Positions 22,866 through 33,055 of a stretch of 64,000 nt of DNA are shown piece after piece. The notes under the pieces were generated by a model. That model was not told the origin of the DNA and did no database searches. It saw only the letters and a program-made list of their open reading frames with translations. The position numbers were made by a program, and so were the translations under genes. This DNA is from Terebella lapidaria (taxonomy: Eukaryota > Annelida > Polychaeta > Terebellida > Terebellidae). Location: NCBI GenBank assembly GCA_949152475.1, contig OX424561.1, positions 24,980,481 to 25,044,480 on the forward strand, in the 5' to 3' direction. Each line of letters starts with the position of its first letter. Position 1 is the stretch's first letter.

Positions 22866-24015
22866 TATAACACATACATTGGAATCATGGATCCACGAAG
22901 TAGCGAGGTGACGAAACGCCCTAGACAATCAAACCGAATATGGAATATAATAACTAAGTGGACCACAGTAATGGCCCACACATGCCAGCTAATAGGACTC
23001 TGTCAAGTACCATCTCTTTCGTTGTTCTACAAGATATCATTACTCCCAATTCTGGTTGGGACATGCTCACCTCATATAAAAAGTTGTGGGCAATCGCAAT
23101 GTTATGAAATATTCAATGTGACATCAACCATTGAAAATATGCTCCATATTATGAGGGTTGGTTATGAACCACTCCTGTGTATTACGCCACGCTGCTGGAT
23201 TTTTGTTCACATTTGGCAATTCACAATATCAAACAAAGAAAAAATGATGTGATTCGTTCAAGTATTCATAGTGTTGTGTCATGAGGATTCTAAAGTCACG
23301 GAGCAGATCGTACACATATTTCGTCATCATTTTCCCACTTTTTATAACGCTATTTTAAATTAATGATTTATTAACAAAAAAACATGTTAAACGAGAAATA
23401 TTCAAGCGAAACTATATCATTTCAATAATCAATATGATAACATGTCATATACATCACACATGTACTTACCAGAATGCCGTTGTACCAGGCAGTTTTATAT
23501 TTAGGTTCATATAAAAAGGAACATGTCACCACGTACACGTACGCTGTTGGAAGTGACATGAGTAAACCTGATGTGGATCCACATGGTCTAGGTGATGGTG
23601 TACATAAATTCCGTCCAGACCAAAATAAACATATTAGAGAACTAGACACCAAGATGTAATGAAAGTGAATAATGATTCGGACGAACACAGGAATAATTAG
23701 TTTTTTTTTCATACAAATAGCACGATGATTAGCAAATCTTTTGTCATCTACATGGATACTTTTCTCCGACGCCACCTATGCACACTGTCTGTCCCGGCCT
23801 GTCATTCTTTGTTTCGACGTGTTTATTTAAATCTCGTAGACTAATTTGGCCTCCTCTCAATAAAAGGATGTATATGGTTGCATAGGCAGTAGTTCGAATG
23901 ACATGACAGAAAATGATTTGTCGGTCATATTACTGTAAGTCAGTCAGACATATATGCTATGTATTCATCTTTCGAAAGGAGTGACCTGATTGTATTAATA
24001 GATATGTCAAGTGCA
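22866..24015. repeat. Segment family D, copy 1
   Basis: Begins with TAGCGAGGTGACGAAACGCC and includes CAATTCTGGTTGGGACATGC, CAATGTTATGAAATATTCAA, GAACCACTCCTGTGTATTAC and the CGGACGAACACA block near 23678. Diverged copies are at 52385-52650 plus 54360-54960, at 56300-56580, and at 56765-58760. The 140-codon frame at 22830-23252 is not conserved in the other copies and is not called. This copy preserves the uninterrupted site (CAATGTTATGAAATATTC near 23097) into which the 56995-58268 element inserted in another copy. Confidence 0.75.
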
Positions 24016-24139
24016 TTGTATCCAAATTGATATCACTGTGGATTTGTTCCGAAAGTATTCATTTTCGTTTCAAAATAAGTCATGAAGATATATGTTGAAG
24101 ACTATTGTAGGCAATATATATTGAAATCAACCGTGTCCT

Positions 24140-24600
24140 CCATTCAGATAGGCTTGAAGAAAGTTGTTTCGGAAAATTCTCATGGTGGCTGGAATATTCG
24201 ACACCCAAGGTGGATCCAGTTATACTGGAATTATATGCATGGCATTTTGAGTCCAGACCACTAGGTCGCATATCAGCCTGCCTGTCAGATATAGATTGCC
24301 TTGCATTTGGTGTTAGTAGTTCAATCCTGTTTCTGTGGATGTGTCCAGTTCCATGACAGTTCACTTGGCATCCGATCTCTTCAGGAAGCATTTATTTGTC
24401 CATCAGTTGAGTTTTGTGTGCACTGAATGGACATTTGACCTCAATGATAGTTTGCTCATTCACAATCCCATCGGGAGATCCACCAAATGCCCTGGACGGA
24501 TGGAGCCACAAACTACTTTCCTGGACCGTCTTCCCAGTTGCTATTTGATAGGCTTCTATTGCAGTTTGTTCATACTGAACTCCCACTGGATTGTGGGAGA
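24140..24600 (-). pseudogene. Broken YqaJ-type nuclease domain
   Basis: On the minus strand a 64-residue frame (24586-24392) shows the YqaJ/lambda-exonuclease-like core: ..YEQTAIEAYQIATGKTVQE, then FGGSPDGIV with the metal-binding Asp, then TIIEVKCPFSAHK (E-x-K catalytic pair). Further downstream another frame gives LYLTGRLICDLVVWTQN and IFRNNFLQAYLNG, which fits the C-terminal half ('q.qlyvtgr..cD.vvwt'). The parts are not in one frame, so this is a decayed copy with a few breaks. YqaJ-type nucleases occur in phages, large DNA viruses and some animal mobile elements. Which source applies here cannot be told. Confidence 0.65.
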
Positions 24601-24639
24601 TGGTAAGAACCCAACAAGGTGTTCATGCATGACTTACTA

Positions 24640-26165
24640 AGTTGTCGGTGCTTTTATAACAATTCCGAAGTTTAGCTAAACCCCAAAATTGTACCACCAA
24701 CAAATTTTGGTTACCTCATCAAGGTAACTCACGCGAATACAAAACTCATACAAAATCAAAATATATACCTGGTATAATGTATACGCTTCTGACCGTGCAC
24801 TGACCAATATCGGTAACAGTGACGCCTGTTGTACATCACCGTGTGGTTATGAGATTTGTTGTGGTTCCTGCTACTAGTTTCATGGGACTAATTTTCGCGA
24901 ACGTTTTACCATGAAGGGATTACCCGAATTTTCTTAGCATGCGACAGTATAAAATTGTTTTTGCACATGAACATTCCTATGATACGCGTATTGACACTCA
25001 TATAGAATCGTCAATAAAAATTATGAACACGAACCATAGACATAGAAGACATAGATATAGAAGAGAGACTTATGTCTATGCACGAATGTAAGTGTCAATC
25101 TATTACCACCAATACAGCCAAATCTTGATGATTTCAATAACAAACGTAAAGTACAACATTTTGTACATACTTGTGTGGCAAACATTCATGGACAATTTCA
25201 CATGTACTATTTCACCGCAAATAATCACATGAACATCCATGTGATGTTTACACTGACTCAAATAAATTTTATATTGACTGCTCAGTGAAAAATACTAATA
25301 CAAACATGACTTTTGTAGCGTATTATATTCTGTGGAACAGACATATCAGTTCAGTTGTTTCACTTTATCAGTCAAATATATATATACATGAACATTTGTG
25401 TGATATTGACACACACCTAATTTTTATAGCTATAATATAAAACCTTATGTAACATTTGTTTTAATGGTCAACAAAATTATGGATATATGAGTTGTGTATG
25501 TACAGTAAACAACCATACTATGTGATGTCAAATTACGAAGTCTATGGAACAGACATGTGTAACGGAAATGTCCTCATTGCGGAAATGTCCTTATATGATA
25601 CATTAAAAGATAAAATGGACATATTTTGACCCATCCATCATGAGAAACTTATGGATATGTTAAACATATTGGTTGAACAAAACTTATCTATATTGGTAGT
25701 CAAAAATATATACAACTGATCCACAGTGTCACACACCCCTGGAAAGCTCTATATTTACAGTTGTCGATATTTTGTGTACAGCATACTATTACGTATATTC
25801 CGAGTGGGCATATCACATTCAGTCACACATTGAATATTTACGAATATTTATCTGCAATTAATGTTGATCATCTAACGATATTCTACATGTATGCATATTA
25901 TAGTATTGGCACCCACAACGACATGTTTACATATCATAGCATTGTCACTTACAACGTCAATAGTTTAAAAATGCTATAGTTTGATACCGAGATACAGTAT
26001 GTACAGAAACCTGTGGGTACAAATAAATCAGATAGAAATGTTGAAGCAATTCGTGATTTGACAAAATATATTGGGAGTTATGATTAAACTGAATTTATTT
26101 TACACATGTACAAGAAATCTTATCAAATCAACTGGGCGTTTCAACGAACAATGTCTTTGACTTAA
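24640..26165. other. Noncoding stretch with one small repeat fragment
   Basis: About 25087-25165 is a start fragment of the ~360-bp repeat (GTAAGTGTCAATCTATTACC, then AACAAACGTAAAGTACAAC). A short inverted word, ATAGACATA/TATGTCTAT, lies near 25037-25078. The remainder, with repeated GAACAGACAT words, holds no recognisable gene. Confidence 0.5.
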
Positions 26166-26167
26166 TA

Positions 26168-26550
26168 GTGTAATTCACCGAGTAGGTTTTTCCTGTCCAG
26201 GATGGTTCCTTGTCAGCATTCGGATCTGCAAGGTTAAAAACGGTGCCCCATAGATGATCATACTTGCTGCATTCAGAGATGCGTCGAGAACCAGTTTCTA
26301 AGAGATATTTCTTTTGCTAGGCTGTTTGGCCAGGATGTAACTTTGATTGTTTTGAGGAGCCTCATCGTGACGAATGGATCCAACTCCAGGCGAATCTGAG
26401 TCGCAGTACTATATGGTTCCTTGGCAAGATTTGCTTTCTCGGCCTGAAAATATTGTTCGACACAGGAGAATTCAGTGCTGTTTATCACGAGTAAACTCTT
26501 GTGGAAGTTATTGAATACTGCACTATGCCCCGACTACATGTACTACTTGT
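26168..26550 (-). pseudogene. Second NADAR-domain remnant
   Basis: The minus strand encodes the NADAR entry in one frame: AVFNNFHKSLLVINSTEFSC then VEQYFQAEKANLAK and TATQIRLELDP. The end of the domain is in another frame: KKYLLETGSRRISECSKYDH then LWGTVFNLADPN and SWTGKTY ('LLeTG...EcS.yD.lWG....W.GK'). The middle (the W...AKF.QN part of intact members) is missing around 26310-26330, with a frame change there. It is clearly a different NADAR lineage from the one at 13.2-13.6 kb (EQYF versus EHYH, ECSKYD versus EASKDT). No ORF1-like sequence is visible upstream. Confidence 0.75.
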
Positions 26551-26584
26551 GCAGGCGAAAATTGACTACATGTCAATTTGTTAA

Positions 26585-26754
26585 CATGACCACATGTCAA
26601 TACATGATTACATATCAACATGACTACATGTCAATACATGACTACATATCAACATGAGTACATGTCAATACATGACTACATATCAACTTGACTACATGTC
26701 AATACATGACTACATATCAACATGACTACATGTCGATACATGGCTACATGTACT
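26585..26754. repeat. 34-bp minisatellite, five units
   Basis: Five head-to-tail copies of a 34-bp unit made of CATGACTACATGTCAATA followed by CATGACTACATATCAA. Each unit is itself a diverged 16/18-bp doublet. Only a few substitutions separate the units. Confidence 0.9.
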
Positions 26755-27149
26755 ACTAGTACAGGATAAAATTATCTACCTGAGGTAATGCTATTATTTC
26801 ACCTAACTATAGTTGTTCATAATTGCAAAACGTTATTGATACATATAGTATTGAAACGACTAGTCAAGACCACACAATGTTTCACGGGTTTTGTATGTTT
26901 TATCCTTTCTACTGGCATACACATTAGCCTTTATCGTACTCGAAATAATTGAAGGATACCAGTCTGTTTGATTTATACGCATTTTCGCCCACTTACTTAG
27001 TTTTTCCTCTGTTGTGAAAAGTTTTGCGATGGCTGCCATACAAATAGCCGTTTTGACAGCCATGCTGACGACCATGTAATGTTTCTTTGGAACCAGCGTG
27101 CGTGTCGGTGTTTCTAAGCGGAGATAGCGTCACACTTTTATACCCTATT
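26755..27149. other. Noncoding stretch; a 71-codon minus frame of unknown status
   Basis: A minus-strand frame at 26860-27075 begins with an ATG and a mildly hydrophobic stretch (MAVKTAICMAAIAKLF) but matches no family I know and has no paralogue at 17.5-17.9 kb. I leave it uncalled. Confidence 0.35.
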
Positions 27150-27361
27150 AAAACTAATGTATATCTATGACGTCATAAATACTAATTAAGACACTGAGCT
27201 TCAATGATTCAGTATTAAGGTAACCAACATTCGCCACAACATATTTAGAGAATGAATACAGTAATTTTGATTCTGTGAAAACTAGCCCATTTCTTTTTCT
27301 TCCATAAATCGAAACAAGGTGATTTCAAATCACAATGAAAGGTTGTGCATTGCCTCCCATT

Positions 27362-27819
27362 AAATGAGCAAACCGCGCGAGATTTGAATAAAGTTCACGA
27401 GATTGTCATAGTATATGAGGTTAATTGTCATCTGAAAAACATGCATATTTCATCCATACCCTAAAATTATTACTTGTAATTTGATACAAGATGCATAAGG
27501 TATGAATGTTAAATCGTAATATCAAAATATAAAGGCGAATACTGAAAACAATAACCATTTTCCCTTCATTCATATACGAGGTGTCACTTAAATGAGCAAA
27601 CCGCGCGAGATTTGAATAAAGTTCACGAGATTGTCATAGTATATGAGGTTAATTGTCATCTGAAAAACATGCATATTTCAACCATACCCTAAAATTATTA
27701 CTTGTAATTTGATCCAAGATGCATAAGGTATGAATGTTAAATCGTAATATCAAAATATAAAGGCGAATACTGAAAACAATAACCATTTTCCCTTCATTCA
27801 TATACGAGATGTCACTTGC
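27362..27819. repeat. ~230-bp direct tandem duplication
   Basis: AAATGAGCAAACCGCGCGAG starts at 27364 and again near 27592. Both units run on to TTCATTCATATACGAGRTGTC with only a few substitutions. The duplication lies inside the segment present in copy B but not in copy A. Confidence 0.9.
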
Positions 27820-29146
27820 TAAGTGAAAACATGACGCAGTCCTCCACAGTTCTATCCGGAACCGGGTAAACACTATACCAAAGCAAAGCTGAAGGTTTGA
27901 CACACCCGAGAAAAAGTCACCGTTCCCCAACAAAAGTCAGAAGACTTTCAAAATGACACCAATGAAAACGAAGCGGAATAGCTTCTAGGGTTGTCCAGCC
28001 ATCTTGGAAACTACTTTTGAGGTCATAACTCCAGTTATATCTGACGGATTTCCACGATTCAAACATCTACGTGTGTTTTTTTGCCTCCTAACCCGGCCTA
28101 GATTTACTGCGCATAAATTATATCATGCCCTGTTCCTATAGGTCCGATGCGCATGTTAATGGCGCAAACAAACTTATATCTCATGCACGCAGATGCAACC
28201 GTCAATTAACTCAAATGCGCAGGTCACACAAATGAGAAAACACACATTCGTTGGTGCAGTTTAAATCAGTTGCAACGCTTGTAAAACTTGACTGCGCATG
28301 TGCAACCAAGTAAATGCGATTCAAGAAAACGTTTCATTGTGCAAATACATCTTAGGTTCAGATGCGCTTTAATGGAAATAGTCGCCACACAGGCAGAAAG
28401 ATTGACTGGTTTATTGCTGGAACCGCATCACGGAATTATTATCGATGTCGTGTTTATGGAACGGAAGCAATATCCTTCGCTGTATCTATTTGTACATTCT
28501 TGTGGGGACTCTTCATGAACTGTAGTATGATACAATCAGGTCGACGAGATAAGTCGACTATACATGGCATGTTGTTGCGCCTGTGCAATGGACGAGGGAA
28601 TCGGAAGTCTCGATCACTATCCTCGTTACCGCAACACTGCACGTTTGTAGCAGACTAAGCAATTTCTTCTCAGCATCATATTTTGTCGTACACAAACGAA
28701 ATATTGTGGATTCTGTCCTATATATTTTTGTATACTGCATTTTTTTCAATCCCGTATGGAGCGCTTCACGGATAAGACTGTCTCAGTTATAGGTCGATCA
28801 TACCTTGTACATTCATAGTTGGCTCTTTGTAAATTATTTTAGTCATTTTTTTTTTAAAAAAGGTTTCAGGTCATGTTTGCCTTTTATATCAATTTCTTTG
28901 ATGTTTTTTTTTGCATTCAACGGTATTTATCAAGCGAAAAAAACGTACCTATTGTCCGAAGATTAAACAGAGATAACAAAAAGAAAACAATTAAGTACTG
29001 ATTCAGAAACAGATTGTATTCAGCTCGAAACATAGCCCATTCTGTGCACGATTATTCACATGGTGAAGACTTGCATTGTATTGTTCAGCAATGAATAGGA
29101 AAGATATTGAAATTATAATAGTTGTCACCCAGTTTAAATTTCAATC

Positions 29147-29287
29147 ATGAGCAACACAGTTGTTATTTCGTATTTAGTAGTTCTGTCACAATTCATTACA
29201 GGCACACAGAATTGCAATGTATCAGTATTAGCCTGCCTAGGTAGATGTGACGAAAGCAAATATTATTTGGTAAGAAATTGCGCATAA
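29147..29287 (+). CDS. Candidate small secreted cysteine peptide, first exon
   Basis: A 46-codon frame begins with a signal-peptide-like start (VVISYLVVLSQFITGTQ, hydrophobic core then small/polar residues). It continues with four cysteines (residues 23, 30, 34 and 45) in NCNVSVLACLGRCDESKYYL. A consensus donor G|GTAAGA lies at 29270, in phase 0 after residue 41, so the exon may end there and the final VRNCA may be intronic. The paralogous frame at 19123 keeps the signal-like start but is interrupted soon after and lacks the donor. I do not recognise a family, and a chance frame cannot be excluded. The good signal sequence plus donor is the only support. Confidence 0.35.
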   Translation: MSNTVVISYLVVLSQFITGTQNCNVSVLACLGRCDESKYYLVRNCA

Positions 29288-29850
29288 CTGGGTATACAAA
29301 TACGCTATAATCTAGCTGTGCATTTTGCGTAAACGAGAAAAACCAAGTGTTTGCTTAGAATGAACCGAGACGCGAAACATCGATGTTCGCTTAAAGCAAG
29401 GAAGGGACAGTCGTGAACTCTCCATTCTTCACTGAGAATGGATCGTTCAAACAGAGGATCACACCTCATGTTGGCTTCCAACTCGACTAATTTGTCTCAC
29501 TTGGTAGGTTGCAGACACATTGGACTAACTGAACCTAGCAATGACCGGGCCTTCGTGTTCGTCACCTTGTGTCGTGAATCATCAATATAGCACCAGACTA
29601 TTTTGTTCCAGATTTGCAGTCTTTTGTCATTCACATTGTTGCAGAATAAGGTTACATAATGGTAGTATATAATTCATAGGGAAATCATACACCAGGTCGG
29701 ATATTGCTGTTGTTGTGTGAATCACGATAAATGATACATACTTCCCGAGAAAGTCGATGAAGGTTTCCTGGTTATATGTTATATACTTGATACAGGGTAT
29801 ATAGTTGATACAAGGTTGCTAAATATATGTGATTATTATATGTCTCATCA

Positions 29851-30375
29851 GTGTGTTCCTTATTCAATGTAATATCACGAGTACAATAATCACATGCTAT
29901 GGATTTATCCTAAACTACAAACAGTGAGAACACACAGTGATTTCCGACAGTGTGATAACCTTTGCCGGAAACATCATATTTGCACTATTTTTTCTTCACA
30001 TTTTTGCTTCACATTTCACATATTCACATGCACTTGTCTGAATGCGTTTTTCTTTAAAGAACAATCAAAGCACGAGTGTTCTATGATGTCACAATGAAAC
30101 ATCACGCGATTCAGACTTAGTAACATATAACCTAAGAAAACGTTCAACCACTGTGACGTCATAATACAAAGTATTTGACGACCTGGTAATCTGCATTGTT
30201 CATATTGTTTCCTAGCAACGCACATGTTTACCTCTACTCAGGAGCCTTGAGTACAATCAAAGATTGTAAGAAGTTCTTGCAATCTTTGGTACAACTTTAA
30301 TTCAATTTACAGGGGTTGGGTTTCCAAATATTTAAGAATCATCAATTCATAGTATGTGATAAAAACAAAACCTGT
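29851..30375. other. Noncoding stretch, nothing recognised
   Basis: Contains a TGACGTCA word near 30162 and a direct TTGCAATCTTTGG-like echo near 30260-30290. No gene supported. Confidence 0.4.
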
Positions 30376-30378
30376 TTC

Positions 30379-30514
30379 GTGTGTTTTCCAGCACACAGGA
30401 AAGATCCCGTTTGAACTGGTGGAAGAACAGAAAGCACTCGACCTTCGGTCTCGTGTTCTCCGGTATGTATCCGCCAGTTCAAAATCGATCTTTCCCGCGT
30501 GCTGGAAAACACAC
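30379..30514. repeat. Compact hairpin element with 44-bp arms
   Basis: The left arm 30379-30422 (GTGTGTTTTCCAGCACACAG ... TTTGAACTGGTGG) and right arm 30471-30514 (CCGCCAGTTCAAAAT ... GCTGGAAAACACAC) are inverted copies with about seven mismatches. They flank a 48-bp centre that itself contains the inverted words GAACA/TGTTC and CAC/GTG. As RNA it would fold into one long stem. It looks like a very short MITE or a hairpin-forming repeat. No target duplication is clear. Confidence 0.75.
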
Positions 30515-30533
30515 TCACCTAGCTTTGTCATTA

Positions 30534-32520
30534 TGTATGTATCAACCTATTACTGCTGTTAACCAAATTTTGATGATGCCAATAAAAAACCTAATATCAA
30601 AAACTTTCAGAATAGAAACAAAGCCCAACCGAACATTCATATCTGAAGCCACACTGTCGTCATCAGGGGCAGACAGTGTGTAATTATAGTTGTTTCTACT
30701 GTACACCAACTGGAATTAGTGTACAACTGCCCAACAACTTATCACAGCGGAATAACTCGAATTATTAACTGGAATTGCACCAACTGGAATTAGTGTACGA
30801 CTGCCCAACAACTTATATCACAGCGGGTGTCGCATGCGGGGCAGGAGATGCTCACTCTTCCGGAGCACCTGATCTCACACTCAGCTGGCTGGGTGTCTGT
30901 GATTTTCACATGGCTTTGACATTGATACCTTAGTATCTCTCGGATTTGACTACTCACACTGATCTTGTAAAATTCGTCCATGGATTCGGTCTTGGAATAT
31001 GAATTTGTCTGTTTGTCCGTATACATTTCTACTTTTATCAAACCAAATTAGAAATCCGAAACAAACCCCGTCAAGTAGGTGAATGACAAGTACATAAGTA
31101 CCCAATCACAAGCCAAAAGGTTACTGAGTTGATGGTATCCTCGAGGACAGAATTAACGTCCACCAGCAGTGACACCGGCTCAGTGGTAGAAATGTATGTA
31201 TCAAGCTATTACTGCTGTTAACCAAATTTTGATGATGCCAATAAAATACCTAATATCAAAAACTTTCAGAACAGAAACAAAGCCCAACCAAACATTCATA
31301 TCTGAAGCCACACTGGCGTCATCAGAAGCAGACAGTGTACTTATAGTTGTTTCTACAGTACACCAGCTGGAATCAGTGAACAACTGCCCAACAACTTATC
31401 AAAACAATTTAGAAATCCGAAACAAACCCCGTGAAATAGGTGTATGACAAGTACGTAAGTACCCAATCACAAGCCAAAGGGCTATTGAGTTGATGGTATC
31501 CTCGGGGACAGAATTAACGTCCACCAGCAGTGACACCGGCTCAGTGGTAGAAATGTATGTATCAACCTATTACTGCTGTTAACCAAATTTTGATGATGCC
31601 AATAAAATACCTAATATCAAAAACTTTCAGAATGGAAACAAAGCCCAACCAAACATTCATATCTGAAGCCACACTGGCGTCATCAGAAGCAGACAGTGTG
31701 TAATTATAGTTGTTTCTACTGTACACCAGCTGGAATTAGTGTATAAGTGCCCAACAACTTATCAAAACAATTTAGAAATCTGAAACAAACCCCGTGAAAT
31801 AGGTGTATGACAAGTACATAATTACCCAATCACAAGCCAAAAGGCTACTGAGTTGATGGTATCCTCGGGGACATAATTAACGTCCACCAGCAGTGACACC
31901 GGCTCAGTGGTAGAACTGTATGTATCAACCTATTACTGCTGTTAACCAAATTTTGATGATGCCAATAAAAAAAAACCTAATATCAAAAACTTTCAGAAAA
32001 GAAACAAAGCCCAACCAAACATTCATATCTGAAGTCACACTGGCGTCATCAGGCGCAGACAGTGTGTGATTATAGTTGTTTCTACGGTACACCAGCTGGA
32101 ATTAGTGTACAACTGCCCAACAACTTATCAAAACAATTTAGAAATCCGAAACAAACCCCGTCAAGTAGGTGTCTGACAAGTACATAAGTACCCAATCACA
32201 AGCCAAAAGGATACTGAGTTGATGGTATCCTCGAGGACAGAATTAACGTCCACCAGCAGTGACACCGGCTCAGTGGTAGAAATGTATGTATCAACCTATT
32301 ACTGCTGTTAACCAAATTTTGATGATGCCAATAAAATACCTAATATCAAAAACTTTCAGAATGGAAACAAAGCCCAACCAAACATTCATATCTGAAGCCA
32401 CACTGGCGTCATCAGAAGCAGACAGTGTGTAATTATAGTTGTTTCTACTGTACACCAGCTGGAATTAGTGAACAACTGCCCAACAACTTATCAAAACAAT
32501 TCAGAAATCCGAACAATCCG
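30534..32520 (+). repeat. Main tandem array of the ~360-bp repeat family, five units
   Basis: The unit start GTATGTATCAACCTATTACT occurs at about 30535, 31195, 31555, 31918 and 32283, i.e. periods of 360, 363 and 365 bp. The first interval is longer because of an insertion. Each unit carries CCAAATTTTGATGATGCCAA, AACAAAGCCCAACCAAACAT, CACACTGGCGTCATCAG, TTGTTTCTACTGTACACCAG, CCCAACAACTTATC, GGTATCCTCGGGGACAG and CGTCCACCAGCAGTGACACC. Units differ by a few per cent. Minus-strand frames of about 60 codons recur but are not open across all units. The array ends near 32515. Confidence 0.9.
30741..31046. mobile_element. ~300-bp insertion within the first array unit
   Basis: The unit is interrupted after CCCAACAACTTATC by a partial re-copy of about 55 bp. 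Then comes unrelated sequence with CGCATGCGGGGCAGGAGATG, CTTCCGGAGCACCTGATCTC and TCTCGGATTTGACTACTCAC, after which the unit resumes at AATTAGAAATCCGAAACAAA. The inserted words look like a dispersed invertebrate repeat, but I cannot name it. An 83-codon frame on the minus strand inside is not conserved elsewhere. Confidence 0.7.
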
Positions 32521-32743
32521 AGTGTATTGTTGAGCACAATAAAGATATTTGATGCTATTAACATATATTTTTGTTCTCACTGAGGAAAAAGTTATATTCA
32601 GTAGTGATTTCATGGCTGTAGTACCACAGATTATACTGAAAAATTAAGATTGATTTGGCTAGTTACAACATCCTGTGAACCTCTTTCATTAATTTGACAG
32701 TTTTGAACTCAAGTAGCACATATTTTGAATAAAAATAGAAGAT

Positions 32744-33055
32744 TTATTGGACATTCTGATGTATCTTCAATTTTATAATTTTCGATGATCCACCACGTAA
32801 CGAATACCAAACAAGGGCTGCTTCGTTTTCATCACCAAGGGAAGATGCTCGTCCCATCTTTGCTGTGAGTGCAACCTTTCCGCGAACTCTGTCACTCAAA
32901 GTCAAGCGGGGAATTCCAAATTCCTTTGCAGCGGCAGATATGGATTTATTCCCAGACACGACTTCTTCATATGCTCGTGTCATATATGTCTCTGTCCAGG
33001 AGCGTTTGACTTTTGAAGCCATGCTCTCCTGATAGGTGACTACTCCCAATGCCAT
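32744..33055 (-). CDS. Pipsqueak-type helix-turn-helix protein, DNA-binding part only
   Basis: A 103-residue frame holds a complete HTH_psq domain at about residues 16-60: KRSWTETYMTRAYEEVVSG, then SISAAAKEFGIPRLTLSDRV and RGKV, with the invariant 'SI..AAK.FGIPR.TL.DRV.G'. This domain binds DNA and forms the N terminus of pogo/Tigger/Jerky-type transposases and their domesticated relatives. After GDENEAALVWY, where such proteins go on to the CENP-B-type HTH and DDE catalytic core, the frame has only ~20 unrelated residues and a stop. No CENP-B or DDE part was found downstream. It is either a truncated transposase relic or the first exon of a spliced gene. Methionine 11 is an alternative start. 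Confidence 0.7.
   Translation of the reverse strand: MALGVVTYQESMASKVKRSWTETYMTRAYEEVVSGNKSISAAAKEFGIPRLTLSDRVRGKVALTAKMGRASSLGDENEAALVWYSLRGGSSKIIKLKIHQNVQ

Larger units (their letters stand above)
27150..29850. repeat. Segmental duplication, copy B (paralogue at 17980-19830)
   Basis: Collinear with copy A (anchors listed there), but with about 1 kb of extra sequence at 27330-28350. A palindromic CRE word TGACGTCA (27166-27173) precedes the shared region; copy A has GGCGTCA at the matching place. Sequence past both copies (GGTTGCTAA.TATATGTGATTATT near 19783 and 29813) is also shared. Confidence 0.8.

Noticed and set aside
22830-23252. 140-codon plus-strand gene
   Set aside because: It lies in segment family D and is not open in the other copies; no domain is visible.
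26585-26754. CRISPR array
   Set aside because: The repeats are directly adjacent 34-bp units with no variable spacers, and the sequence is eukaryotic.
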